64,000 nucleotides of DNA from UBA1181 sp963648205. Its GTDB lineage: Bacteria; Bacteroidota; Bacteroidia; Bacteroidales; Paludibacteraceae. The notes below the pieces were generated by a model. That model had not been told where the DNA came from. It saw only the letters and a list, made by a program, of their open reading frames with translations, and did no database searches. Positions 9,217-18,244 of this stretch are shown here, piece after piece. The position numbers and the translations under genes are program-made. Position 1 is the first letter of the stretch. Each line of letters starts with the position of its first letter. The stretch spans positions 6,482-70,481 of the forward strand of contig CAVJCT010000038.1 in NCBI GenBank assembly GCA_963648205.1. Direction: 5' to 3'.

Positions 9217-12138
9217 ATGTCCATTAGATTAAGTAAAATAGCAAAAGAACTAAACGTAGGCGCAGATAAGGTTGTGGATTTCTTGGCCCAGAAGGGACAC
9301 CAGATTCCAGCAGACAACCTCAACGTTACATTGACAGACGAGCAGGAAAAGTTGTGTTTTGATGGGTTAGGAGATAATTCAAAGATAAAGATTGACTCAC
9401 AGAAGATTACCAAACAACGTCAAGAGAACAGAGGGCCAAAAGAGAGTGTCTCTATCGAGGGATTCGACGATAAAAACAAGGATTCAAAATCTTCAAATGG
9501 CGAAGTTCGCGGTCCTCATATCATAGGAAAGATCGATTTGAACAATGTTGGGAAAAAGCCTGCTAATCAAGAACCTAAGAAGGAGGAGAAGGCAGCACCA
9601 GCACCAAAACCTGAAGTTGTTGAGGAGAAACCAGTAGAGAAGCCACAGGAGAAGGCTGAGGAGAAACCACAACCAAAGCCAGAACCGAAGAAAGAGGCTG
9701 CACCAATCGCTGAGAAGCCTGCTACAACTCCTGCCTCTGAGGAGAAAAAGCCAGAACCAGCCCCTACTTCTTCTGCAGAGCCTAAAGAGAAGGGAGACGA
9801 GATCTTCTCAATCTCACACGCACCAAAGACATCCATCAATGTCATTGGCAAGATCGACTTGTCTACTATCAACCAACAAACTCGTCCAAAGAAGAAGACT
9901 AAGGAGGAGAAGAAGAAGGAACGCGAGCAACAACGTGGTCCAAAGCAAGGTGGAAACGGTCAGAATCCAAGCAACAACGGTGGAGATGCCAACAACGCCA
10001 ACGGTGAGCGTCAAGGCAAACGTAAGAGAATACAAAAAGAGCGTGTTGACATCAACGACTTCAACAAGTCAGACAATAATAACAACAACGGTCAGCAACG
10101 CAACAACCACAACGGCGGTAACAACAACAATAACAATGGTGGTAAAGACCGTCGCAATGGTAATAACAACAACGGTAACAACAAGGGTGGCAATTTCAAA
10201 AACAACAATCGTCAACCAGTTGTTAAACAAGAAGTTAACGAAGAAGAGGTTCAGAAACAGATCAAAGAGACTTTGGCTCGCTTGACCAGCAAGGGTCAGA
10301 AGACCAAAGGTTCTAAGCACCGCCGCGACAAGCGTGAGATGCAAGCCAACCGTTTGCACGAGCAGGAGGAGCAAGAGAAACTCGAATCTAAGATTCTGAA
10401 AATCACCGAGTTCGTTACCGTCAGCGAGTTGGCTACGATGATGAACGTATCTGTAACAGAGGTCATCAGTACATGTATGAGTTTCGGACTCATGGTGTCT
10501 ATCAACCAACGTTTGGATGCTGAGTCAATCAACATCGTGGCAGAGGAGTTCGGATTCCAAACTGAATATGTGAGTGCCGAGGTTACGGCAGCCATTCAGG
10601 TGGAAGAAGACAAAGAAGAAGACTTGGTAAGACGTCCACCTATCGTAACTGTGATGGGACACGTCGACCACGGTAAGACTTCATTGTTGGACTATATCCG
10701 TCAGACGAACGTGATTGCTGGTGAGGCTGGAGGTATCACTCAGCACATTGGAGCATACAATGTAACGTTGAAAGACGGTCAGCAGATTACCTTCCTCGAT
10801 ACTCCAGGACACGAAGCGTTCACCGCCATGCGTGCCAGAGGAGCCAAGGTTACGGATATCGCAATTATCATTGTCGCAGCCGATGATGATGTCATGCCAC
10901 AAACCGTTGAGGCTATCAACCACGCCTCTATCGCAGGTGTGCCTATCATTTTCGCAATCAACAAGATTGATAAACCAACTGCCAATCCAGATAAAATCAA
11001 GGAGAAACTCGCTTCTATGAACTATTTGGTGGAGGAATGGGGAGGTAAATACCAATCACAAGACATTGCTGCCAAGAAAGGTATCGGCGTACCAGAATTG
11101 ATGGAGAAGGTACTTTTGGAGGCTGAGATGTTGGATTTGAAGGCCAATCCAAACCGTCGCGCAGTAGGTTCAATCATTGAGTCTCAGTTGGATAAAGGTC
11201 GTGGATATATCTCAACTGTGTTGGTCAGCAACGGTACACTCCGTGTAGGAGACGTTGTCGTAGCAGGTATCAACTACGGACGTATCAAGGCGATGTTCAA
11301 CGAGCGTAACCAACGTGTGCAAGAAGCAAAACCATCAGAGCCTGTCGTAATCCTCGGATTGAACGGTGCTCCACAAGCAGGAGATAACTTCAACGTTTTG
11401 GAGACAGAGCAAGAGGCACGTGAAATTGCAACGAAACGTGAGCAATTGCAACGTGAGCAAGGATTACGTACCACGAAGCACCTTACATTGGAAGAGATTG
11501 CACGTCGTCGTGCCTTAGGAAACTTCCAAGAGATGAACATCATCGTAAAGGCGGATGTGGATGGATCAGCAGAGGCACTGAAAGACTCTTTGGAAAAATT
11601 GTCAACCGAAGAGTTCGCTGTCAACGTCATTCACAAGGCAGTCGGTCAGATTTCAGAATCAGACGTTATGTTGGCATCCACAGCAGATGCGATCATAGTC
11701 GGATTCCAGGTTCGTCCGTCAGTAGCTGCACGAAGAGTAGCCGAGAAGGAAGGTGTAGATATCCGTTTGTACTCTATCATCTACGATGCAATCGAGCAGA
11801 TGAAAGACGCAATGGTCGGAATGCTTTCACCAGAGGTCAAAGAGGAGGTTACAGGTACTGCAGAAGTACAAGAGACCTTCAAGATCAGCAAGGTGGGAAC
11901 AATCGCCGGATGTATCGTTCGCGACGGAAAAATCAAGAGAGGCAACAAAGTGCGTGTCATTCGCGATGGTATCGTGGTGTTCACGGGCGAGTTAGCATCT
12001 TTGAAGCGATTCAAGGACGATGTCAAGGAAGTTGGAAACGGCTTCGAATGTGGTTTGAACATTGCCGGATACAATGATTTGCTCGTTGGCGATATCATCG
12101 AGAGTTTCGAGGAGATCGAGGTAAAACGTACCTTGTAA
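9217..12138 (+). CDS. infB: Translation initiation factor IF-2
   Basis: A 973-aa GTPase that delivers fMet-tRNA to the ribosome. An IF2_N domain is at 1-50, a long low-complexity linker spans about 60-390, and a second IF2_N-like domain is near 395-440. The G domain begins near 470 with VMGHVDHGKT, followed by DTPGHEAF and NKIDK. The C-terminal domains carry the initiator tRNA-binding part. The linker is first Pro/Lys/Glu-rich, then a strikingly asparagine- and glycine-rich tract (about residues 285-330). A 17-bp gap to nusA and 15 bp to the next gene indicate one operon. Confidence 0.96.
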   Translation: MSIRLSKIAKELNVGADKVVDFLAQKGHQIPADNLNVTLTDEQEKLCFDGLGDNSKIKIDSQKITKQRQENRGPKESVSIEGFDDKNKDSKSSNGEVRGPHIIGKIDLNNVGKKPANQEPKKEEKAAPAPKPEVVEEKPVEKPQEKAEEKPQPKPEPKKEAAPIAEKPATTPASEEKKPEPAPTSSAEPKEKGDEIFSISHAPKTSINVIGKIDLSTINQQTRPKKKTKEEKKKEREQQRGPKQGGNGQNPSNNGGDANNANGERQGKRKRIQKERVDINDFNKSDNNNNNGQQRNNHNGGNNNNNNGGKDRRNGNNNNGNNKGGNFKNNNRQPVVKQEVNEEEVQKQIKETLARLTSKGQKTKGSKHRRDKREMQANRLHEQEEQEKLESKILKITEFVTVSELATMMNVSVTEVISTCMSFGLMVSINQRLDAESINIVAEEFGFQTEYVSAEVTAAIQVEEDKEEDLVRRPPIVTVMGHVDHGKTSLLDYIRQTNVIAGEAGGITQHIGAYNVTLKDGQQITFLDTPGHEAFTAMRARGAKVTDIAIIIVAADDDVMPQTVEAINHASIAGVPIIFAINKIDKPTANPDKIKEKLASMNYLVEEWGGKYQSQDIAAKKGIGVPELMEKVLLEAEMLDLKANPNRRAVGSIIESQLDKGRGYISTVLVSNGTLRVGDVVVAGINYGRIKAMFNERNQRVQEAKPSEPVVILGLNGAPQAGDNFNVLETEQEAREIATKREQLQREQGLRTTKHLTLEEIARRRALGNFQEMNIIVKADVDGSAEALKDSLEKLSTEEFAVNVIHKAVGQISESDVMLASTADAIIVGFQVRPSVAARRVAEKEGVDIRLYSIIYDAIEQMKDAMVGMLSPEVKEEVTGTAEVQETFKISKVGTIAGCIVRDGKIKRGNKVRVIRDGIVVFTGELASLKRFKDDVKEVGNGFECGLNIAGYNDLLVGDIIESFEEIEVKRTL

Positions 12139-12153
12139 TAACGACAGATAAGA

Positions 12154-12651
12154 ATGGCAGCAATCGACATTGTATTAGTGGCCGTAATGATATATGCTAT
12201 CGTACGGGGAGCGATGAAAGGCTTCATCGTATCGATAGCATCTATGTTCGGAGTCTTCATAAGTCTCTTTGTAGCAAAGAATTACGGAGAAGATGTAATG
12301 CATTTCATACTGTCGAAAGTAGAGTGGACGGCAGAGACGAACTACATAGTCTCGTTTGTTGTCGTTTTCTTATTGATGATGATATTGGTGCGATTTGGAG
12401 CGATTGCGGTGTCAAAATTAGCGAACATGGTGATGTTAGGCTGGCTCGACAAACTGTTGGGAGCAGTCTTCACCTGGGTGAAATATTTAGTCATCCTAAG
12501 CGCGTGTTTGTATGTGTTTGACAGAATAAACAATCACCTACACTTCGCCTCGGAAGAATATCTGCAATCATCCGCCTTGTATCAGCCAGTCAAGTCGATC
12601 GCCGAGTATTTAGTAGCACAAGACTTTTCAGACACCAAACAACCAGAGTAG
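12154..12651 (+). CDS. CvpA family membrane protein
   Basis: A 165-aa protein with four predicted membrane helices and the family start AAIDIVLVAVMIYAIVRGAMKGFI, typical of the CvpA/colicin V production family. The family has been linked to envelope stress tolerance, but the biochemical role is unknown. It begins 15 bp after infB and is the last gene of that operon; the palindrome at 12688-12732 follows and could terminate transcription. Confidence 0.85.
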   Translation: MAAIDIVLVAVMIYAIVRGAMKGFIVSIASMFGVFISLFVAKNYGEDVMHFILSKVEWTAETNYIVSFVVVFLLMMILVRFGAIAVSKLANMVMLGWLDKLLGAVFTWVKYLVILSACLYVFDRINNHLHFASEEYLQSSALYQPVKSIAEYLVAQDFSDTKQPE

Positions 12652-12687
12652 AGACACAAACAACGGTTTCTACTCTATAAGGATATT

Positions 12688-12741
12688 GTTATAATCAGCG
12701 GAAACTTCGATTTTTCGATAGTTTCCGCTGATTTTGTTATA
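12688..12741. repeat. Palindromic repeat, copy 1 (3' side of ATPase gene; likely terminator)
   Basis: GTTATAATCAGCGGAAACT (12688-12706) and AGTTTCCGCTGAT (12720-12732) form a 13-bp perfect stem around a 13-nt loop, followed by TTTTGTTATA. The same 19-bp arm occurs again as copy 2 at 14204-14256, on the other side of the ATPase gene. Its position between convergent genes makes it a plausible bidirectional terminator. The ATPase stop codon (12737-12739) lies within the repeat edge. Confidence 0.8.
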
Positions 12742-14161
12742 TCTTCATATAGGGAAGGAAAAGCGAATCTAAGGTTATAACTTTCTGAAACTCATCAGAA
12801 TAACCATTACTTACAACACCATTCGCACTAACCAAAACAAGATGAACAGCCTTTTGAGTTTTAGTCCTTTCCACAAAGACAGCACGTTTAGACAAAACAT
12901 CATCAATAGATTCTGATGAAACGCGAAGAGGCTCTTTCGTAAATTTCATTTCACAAATGTCAATGATGTTGTCATCGCGGTCTATTAGCATATCAATTTG
13001 ACATCCAGTTATATCGTCAGAAGCCACGGAACGCCAAGAACAAACATTGCTAACGACCCCCGTTATTCCGAGAGCCTGTTTAATTTGGTTGATATGGCAG
13101 AAGCACAAATTTTCAAATGACAGGCCACACCAGTTGTTGTAGAGAGGAGAACCCTGATTATGCGACCAGAAGCGTTCATCCTCACGCCTGTTCTCCTTTA
13201 TAAAACGGAAATAGAATAACGTATAGGCGTCAATTAGCTGATATACAGCATTATTCGATTTATAGCCATACGAAGCATATTTTCGAATAAAACCACACTG
13301 CTCTAAATCATCTAAGATTTCAGAAAGTTTTCCATTGTCCAACAATCCGTTTGCAATGATTTCATCTCGAGTCATACCGATTTTCTTTTTTCCAAGAGCA
13401 GAAATCACCTTAATATAAGGCTCTGGAGTTTTAAAGAGAGAAGAATAAAGTTCAGCATACTCGTTGTAGAGTTCGCCGTCGCGAGAGAAGAAAAGATTGT
13501 CAATATTTTGAGCCAAACTATACTCACGGTTAAGGAAAGACCAATAATAAGGAATTCCACCCATAATCATCGCACACTCAGCAATTTGCCTACGAGTCAT
13601 ACCTAATTTAGCCATTTTAGCAAAACTCTCACATTCTGCCAAAGAGAAAGGTTGAATATGAATCTTCGTCGTTACTCGTCCCCTTAAACCAGCCTTATTA
13701 CGAATAAGTTTATTGATGATCCAAGAAGTCGCAGAACCACAAACAATCAAAGTAATATCTTTTCTTGCAGAAGCCCACCCGTTCCAAAAATGTTCCAAAG
13801 CAGGGATAAATCCCGAGCGAGCAGTATCCATCCAAGGCATTTCATCTATGAAGAGCACCTTTCTTTTTTCTTTTGAAACAAGAATAAAGTCCTTCAACTG
13901 ATCAAATGCTTCAAGCCATGATTTCGCACATTTTGTATCATATCCACTATATTTAAGAGAAGATTGCCAAGCCAAAAGCTGTCCTTTCAACCCACTCTTT
14001 GCCAAACCAGCATGTTGAAAGGTGAATTTGTAGTTGAATGTTTCTCTCACAAAGAAAGTCTTTCCGACACGTCGTCTGCCATACACAGTAACGAATTGCG
14101 AATATTCAGAACTGTTGGCATTCAATAACTTCTGCTTCTCTTCAATGCGACCAATCATCAT
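12737..14161 (-). CDS. Archaeal-type ATPase, AAA + DUF234 family
   Basis: A 474-aa P-loop protein. Walker A is GRRRVGKT (about residues 28-35), Walker B is VLFIDEMPW (about residues 103-111), and a sensor-like GSATSW follows. The middle resembles a winged helix, and the C-terminal third (about 310-470) resembles DUF234, with a nuclease-like D-x-n-ExK pattern (DMLIDRDDNIIDICEMKF). Genes of this type are patchily distributed, multi-copy and of unknown cellular function. It is oriented against both neighbours, and it is bracketed by two copies of the same palindrome, which suggests that gene and repeats moved or duplicated together. Confidence 0.85.
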   Translation of the reverse strand: MMIGRIEEKQKLLNANSSEYSQFVTVYGRRRVGKTFFVRETFNYKFTFQHAGLAKSGLKGQLLAWQSSLKYSGYDTKCAKSWLEAFDQLKDFILVSKEKRKVLFIDEMPWMDTARSGFIPALEHFWNGWASARKDITLIVCGSATSWIINKLIRNKAGLRGRVTTKIHIQPFSLAECESFAKMAKLGMTRRQIAECAMIMGGIPYYWSFLNREYSLAQNIDNLFFSRDGELYNEYAELYSSLFKTPEPYIKVISALGKKKIGMTRDEIIANGLLDNGKLSEILDDLEQCGFIRKYASYGYKSNNAVYQLIDAYTLFYFRFIKENRREDERFWSHNQGSPLYNNWCGLSFENLCFCHINQIKQALGITGVVSNVCSWRSVASDDITGCQIDMLIDRDDNIIDICEMKFTKEPLRVSSESIDDVLSKRAVFVERTKTQKAVHLVLVSANGVVSNGYSDEFQKVITLDSLFLPYMKI

Positions 14162-14184
14162 AGGCTTTAAAGTTTTGTTGAGTA

Positions 14185-14192
14185 CAAAAATA
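14185..14192 (-). promoter_or_regulatory. Predicted -7 element of the ATPase gene
   Basis: On the minus strand TATTTTTG (14192-14185) matches TAnnTTTG and lies 23 bp upstream of the start codon. No TTTG is seen at the -33 spacing; instead that region falls within the palindrome at 14204-14256, so a protein bound to the palindrome would sit on the promoter. Confidence 0.5.
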
Positions 14193-14203
14193 GGAAAACA
14201 GTG

Positions 14204-14256
14204 CGTTATAATCAGCGGAAACTATCAAATTTTTGAAGTTTCCGCTGATTATAACG
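14204..14256. repeat. Palindromic repeat, copy 2 (5' side of ATPase gene; operator-like)
   Basis: Perfect 20-bp arms CGTTATAATCAGCGGAAACT (14204-14223) and their reverse complement (14237-14256) flank a 13-nt A/T-rich spacer. The arms share 19 bp with copy 1 at 12688. The copy lies between the divergent ATPase and AddB-like genes, where a terminator is not needed, so a regulatory or recombination role is more likely. Confidence 0.85.
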
Positions 14257-14374
14257 TATTTTAAACACCAGCATAGACTTCTTCTGCCACGTTTTCTGCG
14301 CACTTTAATTTTTGCATTATCAGAAAAAGTATTAACTTTCGTGGGTTATTTTATTTTTACTTAAAACACTATCT

Positions 14375-17300
14375 ATGGTAGGAGAATCCTTTTTTAAATC
14401 AGTAGCAGATGATTTAGTTAAGAAAGCCCAAAGCAAGGGCTTGTCTTTGTCTGACTATGTTGTTGTTTTTCCTAACAACAGAGCGCAACTCTTCTTTAAC
14501 AAATACCTTTTGGAAGCGTATGGCAAACCCACCTTTTCGCCTTCCTACGAGACGATTTCCACCCTTTTTCGCTCGTTAAGTTCTTACCGCATTGCCGACC
14601 CTATCAAGTTGGTTTGCGAACTCTATGAAGTCTATATTGAGGTTCTAAAAGAAAACCCCGATCCCGATTTTCATGAGGAAGAGGAGACGCTCGACAACTT
14701 CTATAATTGGGGATTGGTGTTGCTAAGCGACTTTGATGATGTCGACAGCAATATGGTCAATGCAGAAGACCTCTTCAAGAACATACAAGACACCATACCT
14801 TTCGAAGGCAGATACGACCATCTGAGCGAGGAGCAGAAAGACATTTTAAAGCGATTCTTCAGCGTTTTTCAAAAAGGCGAAGAGACGGAACTGAAGAAAA
14901 AATTCTTACGCTTATGGTCCGTTTTAGGCGAGGTTTACAATCGTTTCAAGAAGAAGTTGGAAGACGATGGAGAAATGAGCGAGGGCATGCTGAAACGCCA
15001 TGTGATTGAATCATTAGACAACGGCAAAGTCGCGTTGCCCGATAAGCAATATGTCGTTGTCGGATTCAACGTGTTGCTTGAGAGCGAACGTCGCCTTTTC
15101 AAAAAAATGTCAGATGCGAAAAAGGCAATATTCTATTGGGATTGCGACGAGTTCTACATGAACAATACCATGCAAGAAGCAGGGTTGTTTATGCGCAAAA
15201 ACATTGACTATTTCAAGAATGAACTGACTACCAATGATCTGCTAAAAGAGAAGAAGAAAGTGACCATAATCGAGTCGCCTACCGAAAACGCGCAAGCAAG
15301 ATACGTGGGCGATTTTTTGAGTAATCCAGAAGTAAAAAGAGAAGACACTGTCGTCGTTTTGTGTAACGAATCGTTACTTCTACCCGTACTCCACTCTATT
15401 CCTTCACAAGAAGGCGAAGAAGCACACGTCAATGTCACAATGGGATTGAATATTCTGCAGACCCCTATCTTCGGCTTAGTTCAAATTCTTTTGAAATATC
15501 AAGAGAAATTAGAGTTGTTGAAAAAAAACAGCAATGACGGGGAAATCCACTCTATTCTTAGCACGACAATTCTTCCGTTGCTACGCAATGAGTATCTGCG
15601 AAAAGCGTTCCCTTCATTGAAGGACGAAGATAAAAAAATCAGAAAGGACAACTGGCGTTTCTTTAAATATTCTGACTTATGCAATAACACAGAATTCGGC
15701 AGCTTATTTCAGAAATGCGAAGATGCAAAAAGTGTGATTGTATGGACACAAGAGATTATTGGGAAAGTTGGTCAGGATTTCGCTAAAAAAGACGAGCAAA
15801 ACGGAGGGGAAAAATCCGCTGACCCAGATTCAAAATCCGAAGACAAAGAAGCCTTATACAACGAGCTGTACAAAGAGACGCTATATCGAATCCATGCGTG
15901 CTTGACAAGGCTCTCGACATTGATTGACGAGGGATATCTGAAGGACGTACAGTTGACGATGATGTTGCAATTAGTCGAGAAGGTTCTAAGTTCGTTGGCA
16001 GTACCATTCACAGGTGCCGAGGCAGAAGGTTTGCAGGTGATGGGATTCTTGGAGACCAGAAATTTGGACTTTTCAAATGTTATCTTGCTGTCAGCCAATG
16101 AAGGAGTTTTGCCAAAATCGGGCAACGAAAGTTCATTCATCCCCTATTCACTGCGTGTGGGCTACGGAATGACAACGATAGAGCATAAAAACTCGCTCTA
16201 CGCCTATTATTTCTACCGTCTGTTGCAACGAGCAGAGAATGTAACTGTTATGTACAACGGATCGACAGATGGAGGCTCTAAAGGGCAAATGAGCCGTTTC
16301 TTGCTACAGTTGTTGGTGGAGACGAAGTACGACTTCACCCGTAAACTTATCAACTCTGCTGCGCCATCGAAGGCTGATTATTCTTTAGAGGTCGAAAAGA
16401 CGCCAGAGATGGTGAACAAGATCAAAGACATGTATGAGGCCGGAAGTATCGCACGGAAAGAGAAAGACAATCCTCTAAAAGACGAAAACGGCAATCCAAA
16501 GAAGCGGACAGGATTGTCTCCTTCAGCCATGAACACCTTCCTGAACTGCTCTTTAAAATTCTACTTGAGCTACATTGCCGGCATCAAGAAGGAAGAAGAG
16601 ATTACCGACACCGTCGAGGTGAACGAGTACGGAACAATATTCCACTCAACGATGCAATCTTTTTACGATAGTAGAAAGGGAAAAGTACTGAATGCAAGCG
16701 ATTTTCCAGATGAAAAAAATTTGGAAGTAGAGATAGAAGATTGGGTGAAATTAGCATTCAAGAAAGACTATTTTAAAATGAAAAATCTTGCTGATGGCAT
16801 GCCAACAATGTCTGGTCCACAACTTCTTCAATATGACAGAGCCAGACAGATGGCAAAGAAGATGGTGGAGTTAGACAAGAAATATGCGCCTTTCAAGGTG
16901 ATTGCTAACGAGTTGAAGGTAACGAAAGAGATTGAAGTAAAGATGAATGAAGACGATCCGAGCGGAAAACCGATTAAATTCTTGATTGGCGGTTCAATCG
17001 ACCGTATGGATGAGAAAGAAGGCATTGTGCGCATTTTCGACTATAAGACTGGAAAAGACAAATCAGGTGATGTTGCCCCATATCATGACATATCAGAGCT
17101 TTTCGAACCCGATGCTGATATCGACAACGACAAAGAACGTTATGGCTATGCTATGCAAGTATTGGTGTATTCCTACATTTATGGATTCGGATTGCCAAAG
17201 AAAATAAAGCCCGCCTTAGCATACGTCAACTCTGCCAAATCAAACGACGACATTTGCGTACTTAGATGGCAATCAGAAGTAAAGAAACCTAAAAAAGAAT

Positions 17301-17473
17301 CAATCTCTTTAGAAATAAACGACTCACAATACACCGTTATAGAAGAGGGCGTAAAAAGTGTGATTCGCGATATGTTGGATATGAGCAAGCCATTCAAAGC
17401 GAATAAAAAAGAGGCGATTTGTAAGTATTGCGATTTCAAGTCGTATTGTGGAGTGAAAGAGGAGAAAAAGTAG
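14375..17473 (+). CDS. AddB-like PD-(D/E)XK nuclease/helicase-fold protein
   Basis: A 1032-aa protein resembling the Bacteroidota AddB partner of the AddAB recombination complex. The N-terminal half is a degenerate UvrD-like helicase region. The C-terminal nuclease domain has the catalytic pattern SIDRMDEKEG...IFDYKTGK. Four cysteines, C725 (FLNCSLKFYL) and C1016/C1019/C1025 (CKYCDFKSYC), are placed as in AddB and Cas4 proteins that hold a 4Fe-4S cluster. Expected role: processing of double-strand breaks for RecA loading. No AddA is encoded in the window, so the partner must be elsewhere. A canonical Walker A is not evident. Confidence 0.85.
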   Translation: MVGESFFKSVADDLVKKAQSKGLSLSDYVVVFPNNRAQLFFNKYLLEAYGKPTFSPSYETISTLFRSLSSYRIADPIKLVCELYEVYIEVLKENPDPDFHEEEETLDNFYNWGLVLLSDFDDVDSNMVNAEDLFKNIQDTIPFEGRYDHLSEEQKDILKRFFSVFQKGEETELKKKFLRLWSVLGEVYNRFKKKLEDDGEMSEGMLKRHVIESLDNGKVALPDKQYVVVGFNVLLESERRLFKKMSDAKKAIFYWDCDEFYMNNTMQEAGLFMRKNIDYFKNELTTNDLLKEKKKVTIIESPTENAQARYVGDFLSNPEVKREDTVVVLCNESLLLPVLHSIPSQEGEEAHVNVTMGLNILQTPIFGLVQILLKYQEKLELLKKNSNDGEIHSILSTTILPLLRNEYLRKAFPSLKDEDKKIRKDNWRFFKYSDLCNNTEFGSLFQKCEDAKSVIVWTQEIIGKVGQDFAKKDEQNGGEKSADPDSKSEDKEALYNELYKETLYRIHACLTRLSTLIDEGYLKDVQLTMMLQLVEKVLSSLAVPFTGAEAEGLQVMGFLETRNLDFSNVILLSANEGVLPKSGNESSFIPYSLRVGYGMTTIEHKNSLYAYYFYRLLQRAENVTVMYNGSTDGGSKGQMSRFLLQLLVETKYDFTRKLINSAAPSKADYSLEVEKTPEMVNKIKDMYEAGSIARKEKDNPLKDENGNPKKRTGLSPSAMNTFLNCSLKFYLSYIAGIKKEEEITDTVEVNEYGTIFHSTMQSFYDSRKGKVLNASDFPDEKNLEVEIEDWVKLAFKKDYFKMKNLADGMPTMSGPQLLQYDRARQMAKKMVELDKKYAPFKVIANELKVTKEIEVKMNEDDPSGKPIKFLIGGSIDRMDEKEGIVRIFDYKTGKDKSGDVAPYHDISELFEPDADIDNDKERYGYAMQVLVYSYIYGFGLPKKIKPALAYVNSAKSNDDICVLRWQSEVKKPKKESISLEINDSQYTVIEEGVKSVIRDMLDMSKPFKANKKEAICKYCDFKSYCGVKEEKK

Positions 17474-17539
17474 GATTACTTTGATTTTGGTTTTATCAAA
17501 GGCACAAAAAAGAGTGTACCTCCACAATGGATTTTGATT

Positions 17540-17560
17540 ATTTTGGAAATTTGCCAAAAT
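17540..17560 (-). terminator. Possible weak terminator between convergent genes
   Basis: ATTTTGG (17540-17546) and CCAAAAT (17554-17560) form a 7-bp A/T-rich hairpin in the gap between the AddB-like gene and the PAP2-like gene. On the minus strand it is preceded rather than followed by T-rich sequence, so the call is tentative. Confidence 0.25.
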
Positions 17561-17581
17561 TATAAAAAAGTTTGACTGCTA

Positions 17582-18241
17582 TCAGAATATAAAGCATGCT
17601 ATTCGTCGCATTAACGCGCCCCAGTTCAAGAGCGAAAATACTGATACACAGACGATTCCGTTCAAGAATCCTGCGATCAACTGCATCGGTGTATGTCGGT
17701 TGAGTTGCAAACGTGCTGCCGCCAACAAGCCTGCACAAATGATAGCGATACTAATCACCAACGATGAATTGACACTGGTGGAGAGACTCACCATAAAGAT
17801 ACTTGCGATGAGTCCACCGATGCCTGTCAGATGGGCACTAATCTTCCACTTAATACTGACAAACGCTGTGATAAGTATGGCAATAGAAACCGCACTGAGT
17901 AGGTTGATGATGAAAAGTGGCATCGCATACCGACAGAGCATAAAAGCACACCCGAAGAAGAAAAGTGCCGTTACAAACATCGGAAAGAAACGATCTTTCT
18001 TATCCAACATCTTGGCACTGCTGATGATATTGAGCTTTGCCATCAACCAATAAGAGAAAAATGGCAATAAAACGCACAAGAGGATGACAAAATAGTACGA
18101 TATAATGACATATTGCCGTGGGAAAAAGGAAAACAACGGAATCTGAAAAAGCAACGTCAACCCATATAGGGGCATGAAAAGTGGGAAAAACAGGAACGAA
18201 ATCGCTCGTGCAGCGATATTGAGTATAGTTTCTTTCATCAT
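17582..18241 (-). CDS. PAP2-like membrane protein
   Basis: A 219-aa integral membrane protein with about six hydrophobic helices. Segments KISAHLTGIGG and ARLQLNRHTPMQLIAG correspond in order to the second and third PAP2 phosphatase motifs, with the two histidines present. The first motif (KxxxxxxRP) is not recognisable and the usual final Asp is Gln (HTPMQ). It may be a divergent lipid phosphatase or an inactive relative. It starts 3 bp after the rpoN stop on the same strand, so the two are probably co-transcribed. Confidence 0.65.
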   Translation of the reverse strand: MMKETILNIAARAISFLFFPLFMPLYGLTLLFQIPLFSFFPRQYVIISYYFVILLCVLLPFFSYWLMAKLNIISSAKMLDKKDRFFPMFVTALFFFGCAFMLCRYAMPLFIINLLSAVSIAILITAFVSIKWKISAHLTGIGGLIASIFMVSLSTSVNSSLVISIAIICAGLLAAARLQLNRHTPMQLIAGFLNGIVCVSVFSLLNWGALMRRIACFIF

Positions 18242-18244
18242 ATT

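Noticed and set aside
10070..10215. AAC/AAT-rich repeats in infB considered as a DNA repeat element
   Set aside because: The repeats stay in frame within IF-2 and encode its linker, so they are explained as low-complexity coding sequence.
12688..14256. Palindrome-flanked ATPase considered as an insertion sequence
   Set aside because: The protein has P-loop ATPase motifs and no transposase catalytic residues, the flanks are two separate hairpins rather than one terminal inverted repeat pair, and no target-site duplication was evident by eye.
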